Below, piece after piece: positions 35,100 through 46,436 of a stretch of 64,000 nucleotides of DNA. The notes below the pieces were generated by a model. It was not told the origin of the DNA, ran no database searches, and worked only from the letters and a program-made list of their open reading frames with translations. Made by a program: the position numbers and the translations under genes. This stretch comes from Lepas anatifera (Eukaryota; Arthropoda; Thecostraca; Lepadidae), in assembly GCA_034440635.1 (NCBI GenBank), contig JAOTON010000477.1, positions 550,001 through 614,000 of the forward strand. The letters run 5' to 3'. Numbering within the stretch: position 1 is the stretch's first letter; the number at the start of each line of letters is the position of its first letter.

Positions 35100-37770
35100 C
35101 TGAGCTCAGGGGCACATGCCTTTTTATCATCTCTTCCCAGAATCCACCAGTATAATAAGCAATTTACATAACCAGGGGTGCCTAGGTATCACAAGCCGTT
35201 TTAGAGATTTATCATTCCTCGTTAGCTCCGTTTTACAAGGGAGTTTCCATTGTGTTCTTCTTCCCCATCTATTCAGGACCATCTCTGGGGCCCCCAAGTG
35301 TGGATCAGAGGCCTCCAGATCAGCTTTCCCCATTCCCCCAGTTGTGCCTCCAGGGACTAGACTAGCTCAGTGACTCCGCCCCGAGATGATGGGAGTTGGC
35401 CTTGTGTTCTTATTATCTGTTTATTCAAGACCACCTCAGGGGTCCCTGATATAGATCAGGGCCCAGAGCAGCTCATGCTTCAACCAGGGACTAGACTAGC
35501 TCATTGGCCCCAGAGATGAGGTCATCAGACTAGCTCAATGGGCCACAGATAGGTTCATAGGGCCTAACACCAGTTCAAGAAGCCCCAGAACAGTTTAAGG
35601 CACCAAATCACCTCAGGAGGCCTCAAGCCAACTTAAGGGGCTCTCACAAGCTCAGCGCCCAGACCAGCTCAGGGTACCCTCAGAACCTAGATCCGCTCTT
35701 GGGCCCCAGATCAACTCTTGGGGCCCCAGATCAGTTCAGGGACCTCAAGTCAGGTCAGGGGGCAAGATCAAGTCAGGGGCACTAATTCAGCTCAGGAATC
35801 CCTCACCAGCTCGGGGCCCAAGCAGTTCAAAAGCTCCGGAGTTGTTCAGGGCACACCAGATCGGCCCATCGGGCACCAGATCAGATTCGGGGACAAACAA
35901 TCAGATCAGTGGTCCCCGACCAGCTCGGGAATACCAGATCAAGTCAGGAGGCACTTAATCAGCTCAGGAGCCCCATACCATCTCAGGAGCCCTCATCAGC
36001 CTATGTTGGCCTAGCTCAGCTCAGGGCTTTAGAGCTGCTCATAAAATCACGTAAGGAGGTCCAGATCAGCTTAAAGAGCACCAGATTAGCTCAGGGGGCA
36101 CCAGACTAGCTCAGAGGGCATCAGATGGGCTCAGAAGGCATCAGATCGACTCAGGGGCATTAGTGCAGCTCAGGTGGCACCAGATCGATCCGCTCTGGAG
36201 CCAGATCAGCTCCCAGTCCCCCAGACTATGGCAGGAGCCTAACTCAGCTCAGGGAGCAACATAACAGCTCAGGGGACACAAGGTAGGCTCAGGGCCCATC
36301 AAACCAGCTCAGGGGGCGCCAGGCCATCTAAGAAGACATCAATAATCAGCTGAGGGGGCACCTAATCAGCTGAAGAGGCACCATATTGACTTAGGAGACA
36401 GAATCAACTTGGGGAGGCATGAGATCAGCTCGAGGGCCCCGAATCAGCTCAAGGGGCACTAAATCAGCTATTAGGGCACCATGCAAGCTCAGAGGCATTA
36501 TACTAACTCAGATGGAATTATATAGGTTCAGGAGGCACAAGTATTTGCTCAGTGGGGCACTCGATTGACTCAGGGGCGCCAGATCAGCTTAGAGGGCAAA
36601 TAATCAGCTCAAGGGGCCAAGACCAGCTGAGAGTCCACGAGATGAGCTCAAGGAGCACCAGATAAGGTTCACCCGTTCGATTATTGGCGACGATGAGGCA
36701 TTAGGTGGACATATACTACGTGCCCATACTGTTCCCGGATGCTTGGAAAGGCGACAGAATGCCCTAGCTATCCGAAAAAGGTATTAAGTTGTCCAAAAAT
36801 AGTTTCAATCGCTACATGCGGTCCAGTTACATCTAGGTTCAACGGTGTAGGGCACTAAATTTCGAGCGGCACGGCCCAAATTGGGTACACCACCTAGCAA
36901 TCAAAAGGGCACCCTGGCAGTGATGGGGGCACGTGGCCCCTGTGCCCCCTGGCTGCACCCCTGGACAGTAGATCAACTCTGGGAGGCATTAATAAGCTCA
37001 GGGGCCCGGATCAGTCAAGGGGCACTAAAACAGCTAAAAGGACACCAGGCAAGCTCGGAGGCATCAAACTAAATCAGCGAGTATTATATAGGTTCAGAAG
37101 CACACTTATTTCCTCAGGGGGCACCAGATTGACTACGAGGGCACCAAATCAGCTCAGAGGGCACATGCTCAGCTCCAGGGGGCACTAGATGAGCTCCGCC
37201 CGTACGATTATTGGCGACGATGAGGCATTATCTGGAAACGGATAACGTGCCTATACTCTTCCCGGGTGCTTGGAAAGGCGACAGAATGCTTTAGCTGACC
37301 AAAAAGGCACTTAATTGTCAAACAATAGTTGAAATCGCTAAATGTGGTCTAGTTCCATCTAGGTACAACGGCGTAGGGCACTAAATTTCGAGCGGCATGG
37401 CCCAGAGAGGGTACACCACCTGGCAATCAAAGGGCACCCGGCACCGATGGGGTGCCTGGTGCCCCCTGTGCCCCCTGGCTGAGGGCCTGGACAGTAGATA
37501 AAACTACGGGAGGCATTAAAGAAGTTCAGGGGGCCTGGATCAGCTCAAGGGGCACTAAAACAGCTAATAGGGCACCAGGCAAGCTCTGAGGCATCAGACT
37601 AACTCAGAGAGCATTATGTAGGTTCAGAAGGCACAATTATTTTCTCAGGGGGGGCACCAGATTGACTACGAGTGCATCAGATCAGCTCAGAGGGCACATG
37701 ATCAGCTCCAGGTGCCAAGACCAGCGCTCACAGGGCACCAGATGAGCTCAAGGGACACCAGATTAGCCCT
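35100..37770. repeat. Array of ~20-bp AGATCAGCTCAGGGGGCACC units
   Basis: Over 100 degenerate units. From 36.67 kb a ~550-bp higher-order unit appears three times, with ATTATTGGCGACGATG at about 36680, 37207 and 37780. Each higher-order unit carries a stretch (GCACTAAATTTCGAGCGGCA) that leads to a copy of the element's right end (GTGCCCCCTGGCTG) at about 36950, 37475 and 38050. Thus the terminal region itself was tandemly amplified. Confidence 0.85.
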
Positions 37771-38137
37771 GCCCGTACTATTATTGGCGACGATGGAAAC
37801 GGATTACGTCCCTATACTCTTCCCGGGTGCTTGGAAAGGTGACAGAATGCCCTCACTGACCAAAAAGGCACTTATTGTCAAACAATAGTTTAAATCGCTA
37901 AATGCAGTCTAGTTCCATCTAGGCACAATGTCGTAGGGCACTAAATTTCGAGCGGCACAGCCCAAAGAGGGTACACCACCTGACAATCAAACGGGCACCC
38001 CGGCACCGATGGGGGCACGTGCCCCACGTGCCCCCTGTGTCCCCCCCTGGCTGCGCCCCTGATTATAAACAAACATGTTTACCCTCAAGCAGTTACCGGT
38101 CTTCCCCTACCTTTTTTCGTCGCAATCGTCGCATATT

Positions 38138-38276
38138 AGCTGTGTTATTCTGCCGGCAGAACGCATACTAGTATGCCGCACGCATGCGCAGTACTGTATC
38201 ATGGACCGCAAGATGCTATGTCTGCGCATGCGTGTGGCACACGAGTAAGCGTTCTGCACGGCAGAATAACACGGCT
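38138..38276. repeat. Inverted repeat hairpin, ~55-bp arms
   Basis: TGTTATTCTGCCGGCAGAACGC pairs with GCGTTCTGCACGGCAGAATAACA, and the inner GCGCATGCGT-type words also pair. This is a small foldback or MITE immediately next to the carrier right flank. Confidence 0.65.
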
Positions 38277-38279
38277 ATT

Positions 38280-40085
38280 CTTAGCACAAGCAAGCAGGCA
38301 TGCATTGTAGAAATGAAAAAATAAGTTGGGAGAGAGAGGAGGAGAACCATGCGTGTGGTGAATGTCATCGAGCTTCAGTAAAACGCAATTAAAGGATATA
38401 CAGGGCCTTTTTGGGCTATACAGTATATTTTAGTTTTTCGCTCCTGCTGTAAGTATTTTACTTACGAGGCCTTGAAAGCTTGAGTACATAATTTGGTTCC
38501 TTAACAATAAGGGCTTCATTTTTCAAATGATTGATTATTTCTTGATTGGATTTGTAGTGTCAGTTACCCGAGTGAAACCAATAGGTGAAACAAGTTGTTT
38601 TAGGTTTGCCAAATATTTTGAGCTTAAAGACATGACTAATTGCAAACTTACCTCAACCTAACAGGCATGAGTCAGAAACTTTCCAACATGTATACTGTGG
38701 TGTTTGTATTGATGCCACTCAGACCCAACAATTTTTTGGGGCATAAAAACCAATTTTGACTCATTCATTGATGCTGCTGTGCTGGTGTGCGCCTTGATGC
38801 GGCAAACAATTATTTTAGTCTTGGTGCTTGTCTGCTGATGGGGCCTGAGCTGGTGGGAGTATTGATGATGGTTGTGATCAAATCCTCAACCTTGCTCCTT
38901 GTTGGGGGCCAGCGTGCAAAGTGGCTTTTTCGATGAGATCTCATAGGTGAGAGGGCCCTTGGAGACAGGAGCAAGAAGTGTGAATTTTATTACCTGGTGC
39001 AAATTTGTGAGACAGGTGTGAGTAAGGCGACACTGAAAACTAAATAGATAATGAACGAATGGTTGTAAAAATACACAAGGGGCATTATTAAAATAACTAA
39101 CTAATAAGAGAGTTAGTATTGCATCATTGGTGTTGTTTCTGCCTGGCATATTGCTGATTGGTGCAAATTTTAGGTGGCTGGCGGTGCAAATTTGTGTGGT
39201 AATTTTTACGACTGGTGTGACTCATCTGGCCTGCTGCCATACTTTCTAGAATGGGTTGGCTACATGTCCCCTCACTGGGTTTTAGCTGGGTGCTGGAATT
39301 TTCGGGAATGTTTCCACTGTTTTGTGCCTGTTTTAATCACATGAGCGTTTGCCTGTTTTAATGCCTGTTTTAATCATCTGTGTGCCGCTTTTTGCTCATT
39401 TTAACCATCTGAGGGATAACATGTATCACTTTTTCATGTTTTCCATGCCAAAATTGATGTGCTAAATATGTCCAGCACTGTTGTGGGGAAGGGTGAAAAT
39501 TGTGTATACATTTGTTGTGAAGCATTGTTAGCTTTAAATCCCAGTCTGCAAAACACTATTGTTTTTAGGTGATGTGTGCCAGCCATTTCAATTTTGGATG
39601 ACTTTCTAGTTCTATGCAACTTCTTATGTACCTATAAGGGATGGAGATAGTGATAAAATTGGGAACTTCGGATATAATGCAATTCCAACCAGATCATGTT
39701 TAGCTGGTAGTAATTCTGGAGCAGCTCAGTTTAGAAGTGTGGGAAAGGTATCATTGGAATATGTATGCTCTTATGTAGTGGAAACTTTGTGCTATCAACA
39801 AAATTTGTATCATTTGGATTTTTCTTATATCTGTACTAGTTACCTCACTGAGAAGCCTACCACATTTTGGAGCCTGGTGTTACAGGAAGCCTCTCAGTTT
39901 TAGTTAGGTAAAAGGACTATATTGATATATTTTCACTTAGCATGGACCACCTACTCCTCACATCTTAGTAGCTGTTCTAGTGATTTCTGCTTATTTTCTC
40001 TATTGATTTTGTTTCATTGAATTAACCATTGCTTGTATGTACAGCCCTTAATTACTCACTCTTTACTAGTGTTGTGTAATTCAGT
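38280..40085. other. No gene recognised
   Basis: AT-rich, low-complexity intergenic DNA with short ORFs only. I see no domain, RNA gene or array. Confidence 0.45.
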
Positions 40086-40332
40086 ACTGCCGTCCCACGG
40101 AAGAAAAGCGTAAGTCACATTTTTTCGATTTTGTGATTTTGATATCATTTGATTCTGAAAGAAAAGCTGCATCTACTTATTAAATGATTTGACGAAATTC
40201 CTTCCAAATTTTTAGTTATATGGTCTTTTCAAACCAGTCCTAGGGCTCTGCTAATGTTAAGCCAAATGGAAAAGGCACTCTCCTGTAAAATATTCAGAAT
40301 GTGACATACACTTTTCTTCCGTTGGATGGCAG
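40086..40332. mobile_element. MITE with 35-bp TIRs
   Basis: The left end CTGCCGTCCCACGGAAGAAA continues to GTCACATT. The right end AATGTGAC...CTTTTCTTCCGTTGGATGGCAG is its inverted match, about 31 of 35 positions by eye. 247 bp, non-coding. The flanking target duplication is unclear, so the superfamily is not assigned. Confidence 0.7.
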
Positions 40333-40464
40333 AATAGCTCCCATCAATAACGATTATCAAAGTCGTTATTGACAATAACATTTTCTCAGACCTGCCAGAC
40401 CTAGATAATTGTTAAGCGATTATCAAAGTCACTCTATCAAAGTTGCAGTTTTGAACACTTCAAT

Positions 40465-41943
40465 AACACTTTAAATACGGACTTTTCGGCCGCATTCCAA
40501 TCTGTCGACCACTCTCTTCTAATCCACAAATTGAAAAATTCATACCACCTATCTGGCTCAACTCTAAATTGGTTTTCGTCCTACCTTTATAACAGAAAAC
40601 AACGGCTTACAGTGAATGGCAAGTGCTCAGAGTAGTGTCAGGTAGATTCAGGAACACCTGAAGGTGGGATAATCTCAGCCCTGTGCTTTGCATTGCACAT
40701 AAACGACCTGCCAGCCGGAATATCCTCTCGGGTTCTTATGTTTGCTGACGATGCAAAAATTTATAGGAAAATTGAACACCTAGCAGACGCCTTTGCTCTT
40801 TAACAGGATCTACTATATCTTGGCCAGTGGTAAAAAACTTGGAAACTGAAACTGAACACTGCCAAGTGCAAATCTTATCGGATGACTCTGAAAACTAAGC
40901 CACTGGTAACAAATTATACTATGGAAAACACTGTACCAGAGCATGTGGAACATATTCGTGATTTATGCATAATCTTGGACACAAAATTAACCTTCAAGGT
41001 GCACATCGCTCAAACTGTAAAAAAGTCTAACCGCGCGCTTGGTGTTCTCACTCGATCTTTTCAGAAGGCCAATCCGAGAGGATATCTTAATGTTTCATCG
41101 GTTTTAACCTCATACTGCGCGTATGTGCGTTCCAACATGGAGTTTTGCAGTGTTGCGTGGACTGGCGCTGCTGCATCGTATACCGACCGCCTGAGCCGCA
41201 TAGAGCACAAATTTTTGATATGGCTCAACATGCACAGTCGCCAGTGATCACAATCACGGGCCTATAGAGACTTACTGAGACACTTTAAACCTGTATCGGT
41301 AGACGCTAGGCGAAAGCAGCGTGATCTAATTTTATCCGAAACATTTTAGGGGTCTCATTTTTTTCTCCCTCTCTTCTTGAGTCATTTTACTTACACATAC
41401 CATCTCGCGCCACCCACCAGCAAGAAAGAACACTACTGCGTTTGCCATACGCAAGGGCTGGCACGACAAAAGAGGGTCTTTTTACGCGACTTCCGAGGCG
41501 ACTGAATACATTTTTAAATATGTGCCCTGCTGCAGACATCTTTGCCGATAATTACGGAACATTTCGTGCAAAAGTCAGGGCCTACGTCGCCACTTTGTAG
41601 CCATGGTATGGGACTGTTAGTTATTTGGGCTTAGGGGCGCACCAGCCTGGTAAGGCCATAGGCCCAGTGGTATGGGACTGTGTTTTACGGGACTGTGCTT
41701 TATTACTTTTAGAGGTTTGTCGCATTAATGTTTTTATTCTTCACGCTAATCATTTTAGCATTGTATACGTGTGTGCCCTTTTGGGTATTTTACTCCGGTT
41801 GTACAGAGTTAGTGCTCTTATCATGTGTATATAATGTCGATTGCCCTCTATACCAATGTACCATTGTTTTATCTCCTCTACTTTGCCTTTTATTGGGTTC
41901 ATCCTGTGGGCAATGAATTAAATAAATACAAATACAAACAATA
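40465..41943 (+). pseudogene. Decayed non-LTR retrotransposon, RT half
   Basis: Recognisable blocks in order are TDFSAAFQSVDHSLLIHKL, SYLYNRKQRLTVNGK, GTPEGGIISALCFALHINDL, FADDAKIYRKI, LKLNTAKC, DLCIILDTKLTFKVHI, and the C-terminal YARAGTTKEGLFTRLPR. Several stops (for example near 40635, 40800 and 41247) and frame changes show it is dead. The 3' tail is AAATAAATACAAATACAAAC (41918-41941), the same tail type as the 13409 copy. Confidence 0.82.
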
Positions 41944-42299
41944 ACTTTTTTGTTTTTCATCAATCCTGTATTCATAGCCTGTCCTGTTCCCATAAATGAA
42001 AAATTGTGTATTCTTCAACAATCAGCTGTGTTTCAAATGGCCTCTGAAAGTGCTTAGGCGCTCCTTCGTTAAATAGGTATTTCTTCAATTACCCTCGGAC
42101 AATTTTGTTGGGAGGTGTGTATTTTTATTGCTGATATTCAAACCGGTCTTGAATATTCAATATAAATTTAGAGGCAGTCTAACACAGTTGAACCATGCTG
42201 GCTAACAAGTGGGCGGAGCTCAGCACCATTTCCGCCCAGCATGACGTCTTGAACCTCAGCATATACTGACTCCCTTCTGCCCGTCCTAGTCATCAAGAC

Positions 42300-42915
42300 C
42301 AACCTCTCACAGGAGAAGGCTAAGAACCACACCCTCGCCGGAAACCCTTGGATGCCCTGCTGAATGGTGTAAGGCGCAGCACAGGTGTCGGAGCAGGGCT
42401 TGGAGAGCTCTTGGATGACGAGGAACTGCCCATGGGCACTGCCCTGCACCTGGGATTTAGGATGTCTATCGTTAAGGCCATGAATCCCACCAAAGCGGAC
42501 GCCATGAGGAGTCGCATCATTGGGAAGGCGAGCGAGACGCTAACCGATGGCGAGGAGTCCGGGAAAGGAGTGGAGGACCTGAGCAAAGAGTGCCCGAAGA
42601 AGAACTTCTTCGGCATGTTGGCGGACCTTTGGCACACAGCTCACCCCAACCCGGTGCTCAGTCAGCATCAGAGTGGCTAAGAAGTTCGACGCTTGGTCAT
42701 CGGGTGACATGTCGAAGGTGATGTGGTCAAGAGCTTGTTCTCGGTAAGCTACAGGGAGGTATTTGTGGGATTGTTGAAGCGGTACAACACGGCTATTTCC
42801 AGCTCAGTCGCAGTGGAGAGTTTTCTTCATGGGCTCAGACATCCTGAAGCCAAAGCGCAGCACTCTCACTGCCATGAACTTAGAACGGTATACCTTTATT
42901 AACGGGAATGAGTAA
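42300..42915 (+). pseudogene. hAT transposase relic, C-terminal part
   Basis: The frame at 42348-42680 contains ELPMGTALHLGFRMSIVKAM, resembling the late hAT region around 'aLdPrfK'. After a break, KRYNTAISSSVAVESF (about 42778-42825) and, in a shifted frame, SDILKPKRSTLTAMNLER (to the stop at 42913) match the hAT C-terminal dimerisation motif (SSA.VERLFS.G..IL.PKR..L...N.E). Frame shifts and stops make it non-functional. It shows that autonomous hAT elements existed in this genome, the class needed to move the many MITEs here. Confidence 0.7.
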
Positions 42916-45272
42916 AAACGGACAAAACACATTGAGGAAAAAGCTCTGTCTAAGGCAGAAAGACAGGACGAGGGATTTTGAAGACCGGCACCGGCAGAGT
43001 CACATTTACGTCCCAACAAGTGGTGCTTCCGGTGGGAGCACATGGGCGGCCTGCAGGGGGCTGAGCTGACCAGCGGTACCTCAGTTCTGCAGAGCCTCCG
43101 TCAGTCACGGCCCAAGTTCGAGCCGGACGCTGCCTAGGGGCGCAAATGCTGCAAGGCAGCAGACCCGGCAACACGCGAGTACAGGCTCTGACATGTAAGG
43201 AGACACTCGAGCGGTTTCTGCTTCTGAAGGGAACCCTCACCTGCTTCAGCGCGAGATTGAAGAAGAGGTGCTGGCTGGACAGGGTGCACCGAGTGAGCCC
43301 GTAAACTGCCGAGGAAGCGGATGAGGATAGCCAAAGTGACTTTTTCAGCCTCTGTTCTAACTTTACAGACGGTTCTAGTGTCAGAAATTGTGCTTCCACA
43401 GCGGAAATACTTGAGAGACCTGTATCTGGAGAAATGTGCGTTTATAATACTATATGCAAAATACACATTTTCCTGTTTTCCTTCCATTTTATGGCTAACG
43501 ACTCAGTATATATTGATTTAAATTGCTTATGATACACTCTGAACATAATTTAAATGTTTCTGTTTTATTATTGAACTGCTCAAAACAGTTGTCATTATCG
43601 CGATTGCATTATCGAAGTCACCAGCTTTGTTATCAAGTTATCGTTATCGAAGTAGCAGTCCTCAATTTGGGTTATCAAATTATCGTTATCGAAGTCGGGA
43701 TGAAGTTATCGAGTGCCCACCACTGTTCTTTACCCTGTAAAAACTGGCATGGTCATTATTCTCTCAAATGCTTCTGGCCCAAAAGTTGCATCAATTAATA
43801 TTCCCATATCCAGAAATCCGCAGTTTTTTTCTGGGAAAGCATATACTAATCCAGTTGTTTCATTCTTTGCTCACTCAAAACAACATTAGCTTGATGTTTT
43901 TATCAGTTTTAGTTTTGTACAATACAATAAGTATTTTAGTCTCTTAGTCCAATTTTATAACTGAAGTGATCATGACATACTTGCTAGGTTGCCACCTTTC
44001 CCATGTATTTCAAATATTAATTTTTACACTTGTTATTGCTTCCTGACGATGCAGATCAGAGACAGGGATTTTGTCAGCAAAAAATAAAATCATGCCTGAA
44101 GCAGCAGAGGTAACCCAATCCTGAGTATTTTTTACATCTTTTATTGCCATTTTTCCTACAATAGAGGGAAAGATGATGCACTAGGAATGAATAGTCAGAT
44201 AGATATGGATTCAATTCAATGAAAAGCAGGCACAGATAAATTGACCTAAAAATTATTTTTGTTTTGGAGAGCAAGTGGTCTTGCTGCTGCAGTGATAGGT
44301 GTAGTTACTGTCAAAGTTCAAAAGCTAGGTAACTCCACGACCCTTGAGGGCAGGTCTCAGAATGCATTTTTTTACTACAAGGTAAACTTGGAAGAGGCGA
44401 TATTTTTGTGTTGTCTCCTGTAACCTGTAGTAGATGTGCTGCTTTTATGGTCTTCGGGGGGGCGAAAAGCCGAGGCTGGCCGGATCGCGAAGACAGGTAC
44501 GACATCCTTCCTGGCCCACAGTTGTTCTCCATAGATCTTCTCTGGCGGCAGGTTTGAGAATTGGTGATTTTGTTTTGACGGATTGATCACACTGCTTAAT
44601 TAAGGACAGCAGTGGTAAAACGCATGCGTTAAAGTTAGAAGACAGCACTTGTTGACAGATGCGATACGATTCAGCTGCAAAATTCAGATTGTATCCAATA
44701 CTTTATTTGCACTCGTTGGTTTACATTTCTTAGAACAATCTCATTTCGAACAGGAGTGATACCCTGTTGTGATCGATTCATTTTGTCGCACCAAAGTAGA
44801 GAGATTGATAAAGCCATGATGAGTGCCTTGCTTCGCACCATCAGGGACAGGAAAACTCATCAAAACCATCCGTCACAGAATTTGAGGGGATGCAACCCAT
44901 CTCCAAGCTTCCAGCTCTGTTGAGGCTGTGCTATTGGTAATGAATCGTGTCCTACATATCATCGCTACGCTCACTATATGTGTCCAGTCAATGTTTGTTT
45001 CTCAAAGTTCATTTATAAGCTCAATAAGTCGGCTTCCAGAGCACATTGATGCCTGACTGAGTAGAAGGCTACACTCTGTCATGTCTGTATGAGGCGCGCT
45101 TGTGTTCAAGCTAAGCAGTGAAACGTCGCATGGTGTATCGCGCTTCTCTCTGTGCCACACTGCGAAATATGACCGCGCCTTCTTCTCCTCCTCTCCGCTT
45201 CACATCCAAGGCTGTACCCACAACTACGGATCTCTCTGTCTTGCAGTGCCACACTCTAGGCCGTGGCGACAG
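42916..45272. other. No gene recognised; TTATCGAAGT repeats
   Basis: Around 43600-43700 a motif TTATCGTTATCGAAGT recurs in imperfect tandem, and a related word set occurs near 40350-40445. An AATAAA in minus orientation at about 44702-44707 is a possible poly(A) signal for the 45273 gene. No other coding domain is seen. Confidence 0.4.
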
Positions 45273-46391
45273 CTACTGGTTGGTGCGCTTCATCAGGCGA
45301 CAGCAGATCAGTGCCTGCAGCTTTCCCTCGCTCACCAGGACTCCAGTCAGTCCGAACTGGTGGCTCTTGGTGCACTGGCTGGGCCAGTACCAGAAGGGGT
45401 GTGCCTGCTGGCCCGGTGTCACCGCCATCTCTTCAGCGGGCTCCGTCCTGCAGTTGGTGGTGACGTAGTGGGGGTGGAGCAGCTGTGTGCAGCGGAGAGT
45501 GAACCCGCCGTCCGAGCTGCGCGCTGCGCCGGAGGCCACCGACTCGGGCGGACACAGCGAGGTGGCGTTCCATCCGTTTTCCACGGTCACATCCAGCGAT
45601 GAGTTCGTGTCCAGCAGGAATTCGTTGCCGAGTTGTGCGCACTTGAAGAGGTACTCGGTGGTTGTATTGGGTGGGCTGGTTGAGTCGTCCTGCTGGGGAA
45701 CGCCTAGTCCGACCAGGATGTCGTCAGAACTGTTGCCTTGGTTGCAGTCGACGCTCCACGTGCTGTTAAAAAACGAGAAATCACCGCTGTAAGGCTCATC
45801 CTCGATGGTCGACTCGCCAGCGGTCTCGTCTCGTCCATCAGCATCTGATCCAATGTCCGAGCTGACGTCCTGCCCTTCGCCGTCGCTTGCATCAGGCCCC
45901 AGAGTGTTTTCATCTGTCATGCGCACCTGAACTCGGACAGTCCTAAAGTTGAGGAACATGCGGTAACAATCTTCTGCCCGGCCCCAGCTGGTGTCGAACC
46001 CCGAGAAGCACTTGCACCTGCCACTGGCGTTGCAGGAGCCGTTGTTGATGACGCACTCGTCCGGATGATAGCAGAAGCCTCCGTTGGCGAGGAAGCGCGG
46101 CATGGCCCGGGTGAAGGTGGGCAGCGGGGTCCGCTCGGCAGTGTCGTCAGGCAGCGGCCTCCAGCAGGGCTGACACCTCTGCAGCTCGGGGGCGTCCGGC
46201 TCGTACCGCCAGGCCCAGGCCGACTTGTGCACGGCGTACAGGGCACAGAGGGCGCGCGTGTGCCGCGCCAGAGGCGCCGGCGCGGAGTAGCAGGTGTTGT
46301 CGGTGGTGTGCCACCTGACGGGCTCCCATATGCCGGCGAAGACGGTCGCCACCAGCAGGGGCAGCGCCGCCACACTCCGCGTGCTCCCCAT
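45273..46391 (-). CDS. Secreted Cys-rich glycoprotein, dermatopontin-like repeats
   Basis: A single open frame of 372 aa from the ATG at 46391 (context GAAATGG), or 387 aa from 46436, to the TAG at 45273. The chosen start gives a classic signal peptide (MGSTRSVAALPLLVATVFAG). Cys-rich regions follow: CYSAPAPLARHTRALCALYA (PAN/apple-like spacing), then an EGF-like knot (CVINNGSCNASGRCKCFSGF), then an acidic linker. Three C-terminal blocks each have C...G...F.C: WSVDCNQG..YLFKCAQL, LCPPESVASG..FTLRCTQL and SQCTKSHQFGLTGVLV..ICCRL, which resemble dermatopontin-type repeats. About seven N-x-S/T sequons support secretion and glycosylation. The role is unknown; extracellular matrix or adhesion is an inference. 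An octamer ATGCAAAT lies upstream near 46507. Confidence 0.7.
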   Translation of the reverse strand: MGSTRSVAALPLLVATVFAGIWEPVRWHTTDNTCYSAPAPLARHTRALCALYAVHKSAWAWRYEPDAPELQRCQPCWRPLPDDTAERTPLPTFTRAMPRFLANGGFCYHPDECVINNGSCNASGRCKCFSGFDTSWGRAEDCYRMFLNFRTVRVQVRMTDENTLGPDASDGEGQDVSSDIGSDADGRDETAGESTIEDEPYSGDFSFFNSTWSVDCNQGNSSDDILVGLGVPQQDDSTSPPNTTTEYLFKCAQLGNEFLLDTNSSLDVTVENGWNATSLCPPESVASGAARSSDGGFTLRCTQLLHPHYVTTNCRTEPAEEMAVTPGQQAHPFWYWPSQCTKSHQFGLTGVLVSEGKLQALICCRLMKRTNQ

Positions 46392-46436
46392 TTCGCCGAC
46401 AGAGTGAGCGGCCTCCTTATTGACGGTACAGGCCAT

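Larger units (their letters stand above)
33386..38061. mobile_element. Second hAT-type carrier element, 4.68 kb
   Basis: Ends CAGGAGCGCAGCCAG (33386) and CTGGCTGCGCCCCTG (ending 38061) are inverted and bracketed by a perfect 8-bp TSD ATTATAAA (33378-33385 and 38062-38069). It contains a TTAA-flanked AGGTCA-rich MITE (33946-34978) and a ~2.7-kb array of ~20-bp CAGATCAGCTCAGGGGGCAC units with three copies of the right subterminal region. No transposase ORF is present. Architecture parallels the 16444-24303 carrier although the terminal sequences differ. Confidence 0.88.

Noticed and set aside
16490..38050. Regular ~20-bp repeats that could suggest CRISPR arrays
   Set aside because: Units are contiguous and degenerate with no unique spacers and no cas genes. 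The context is a eukaryotic transposon.
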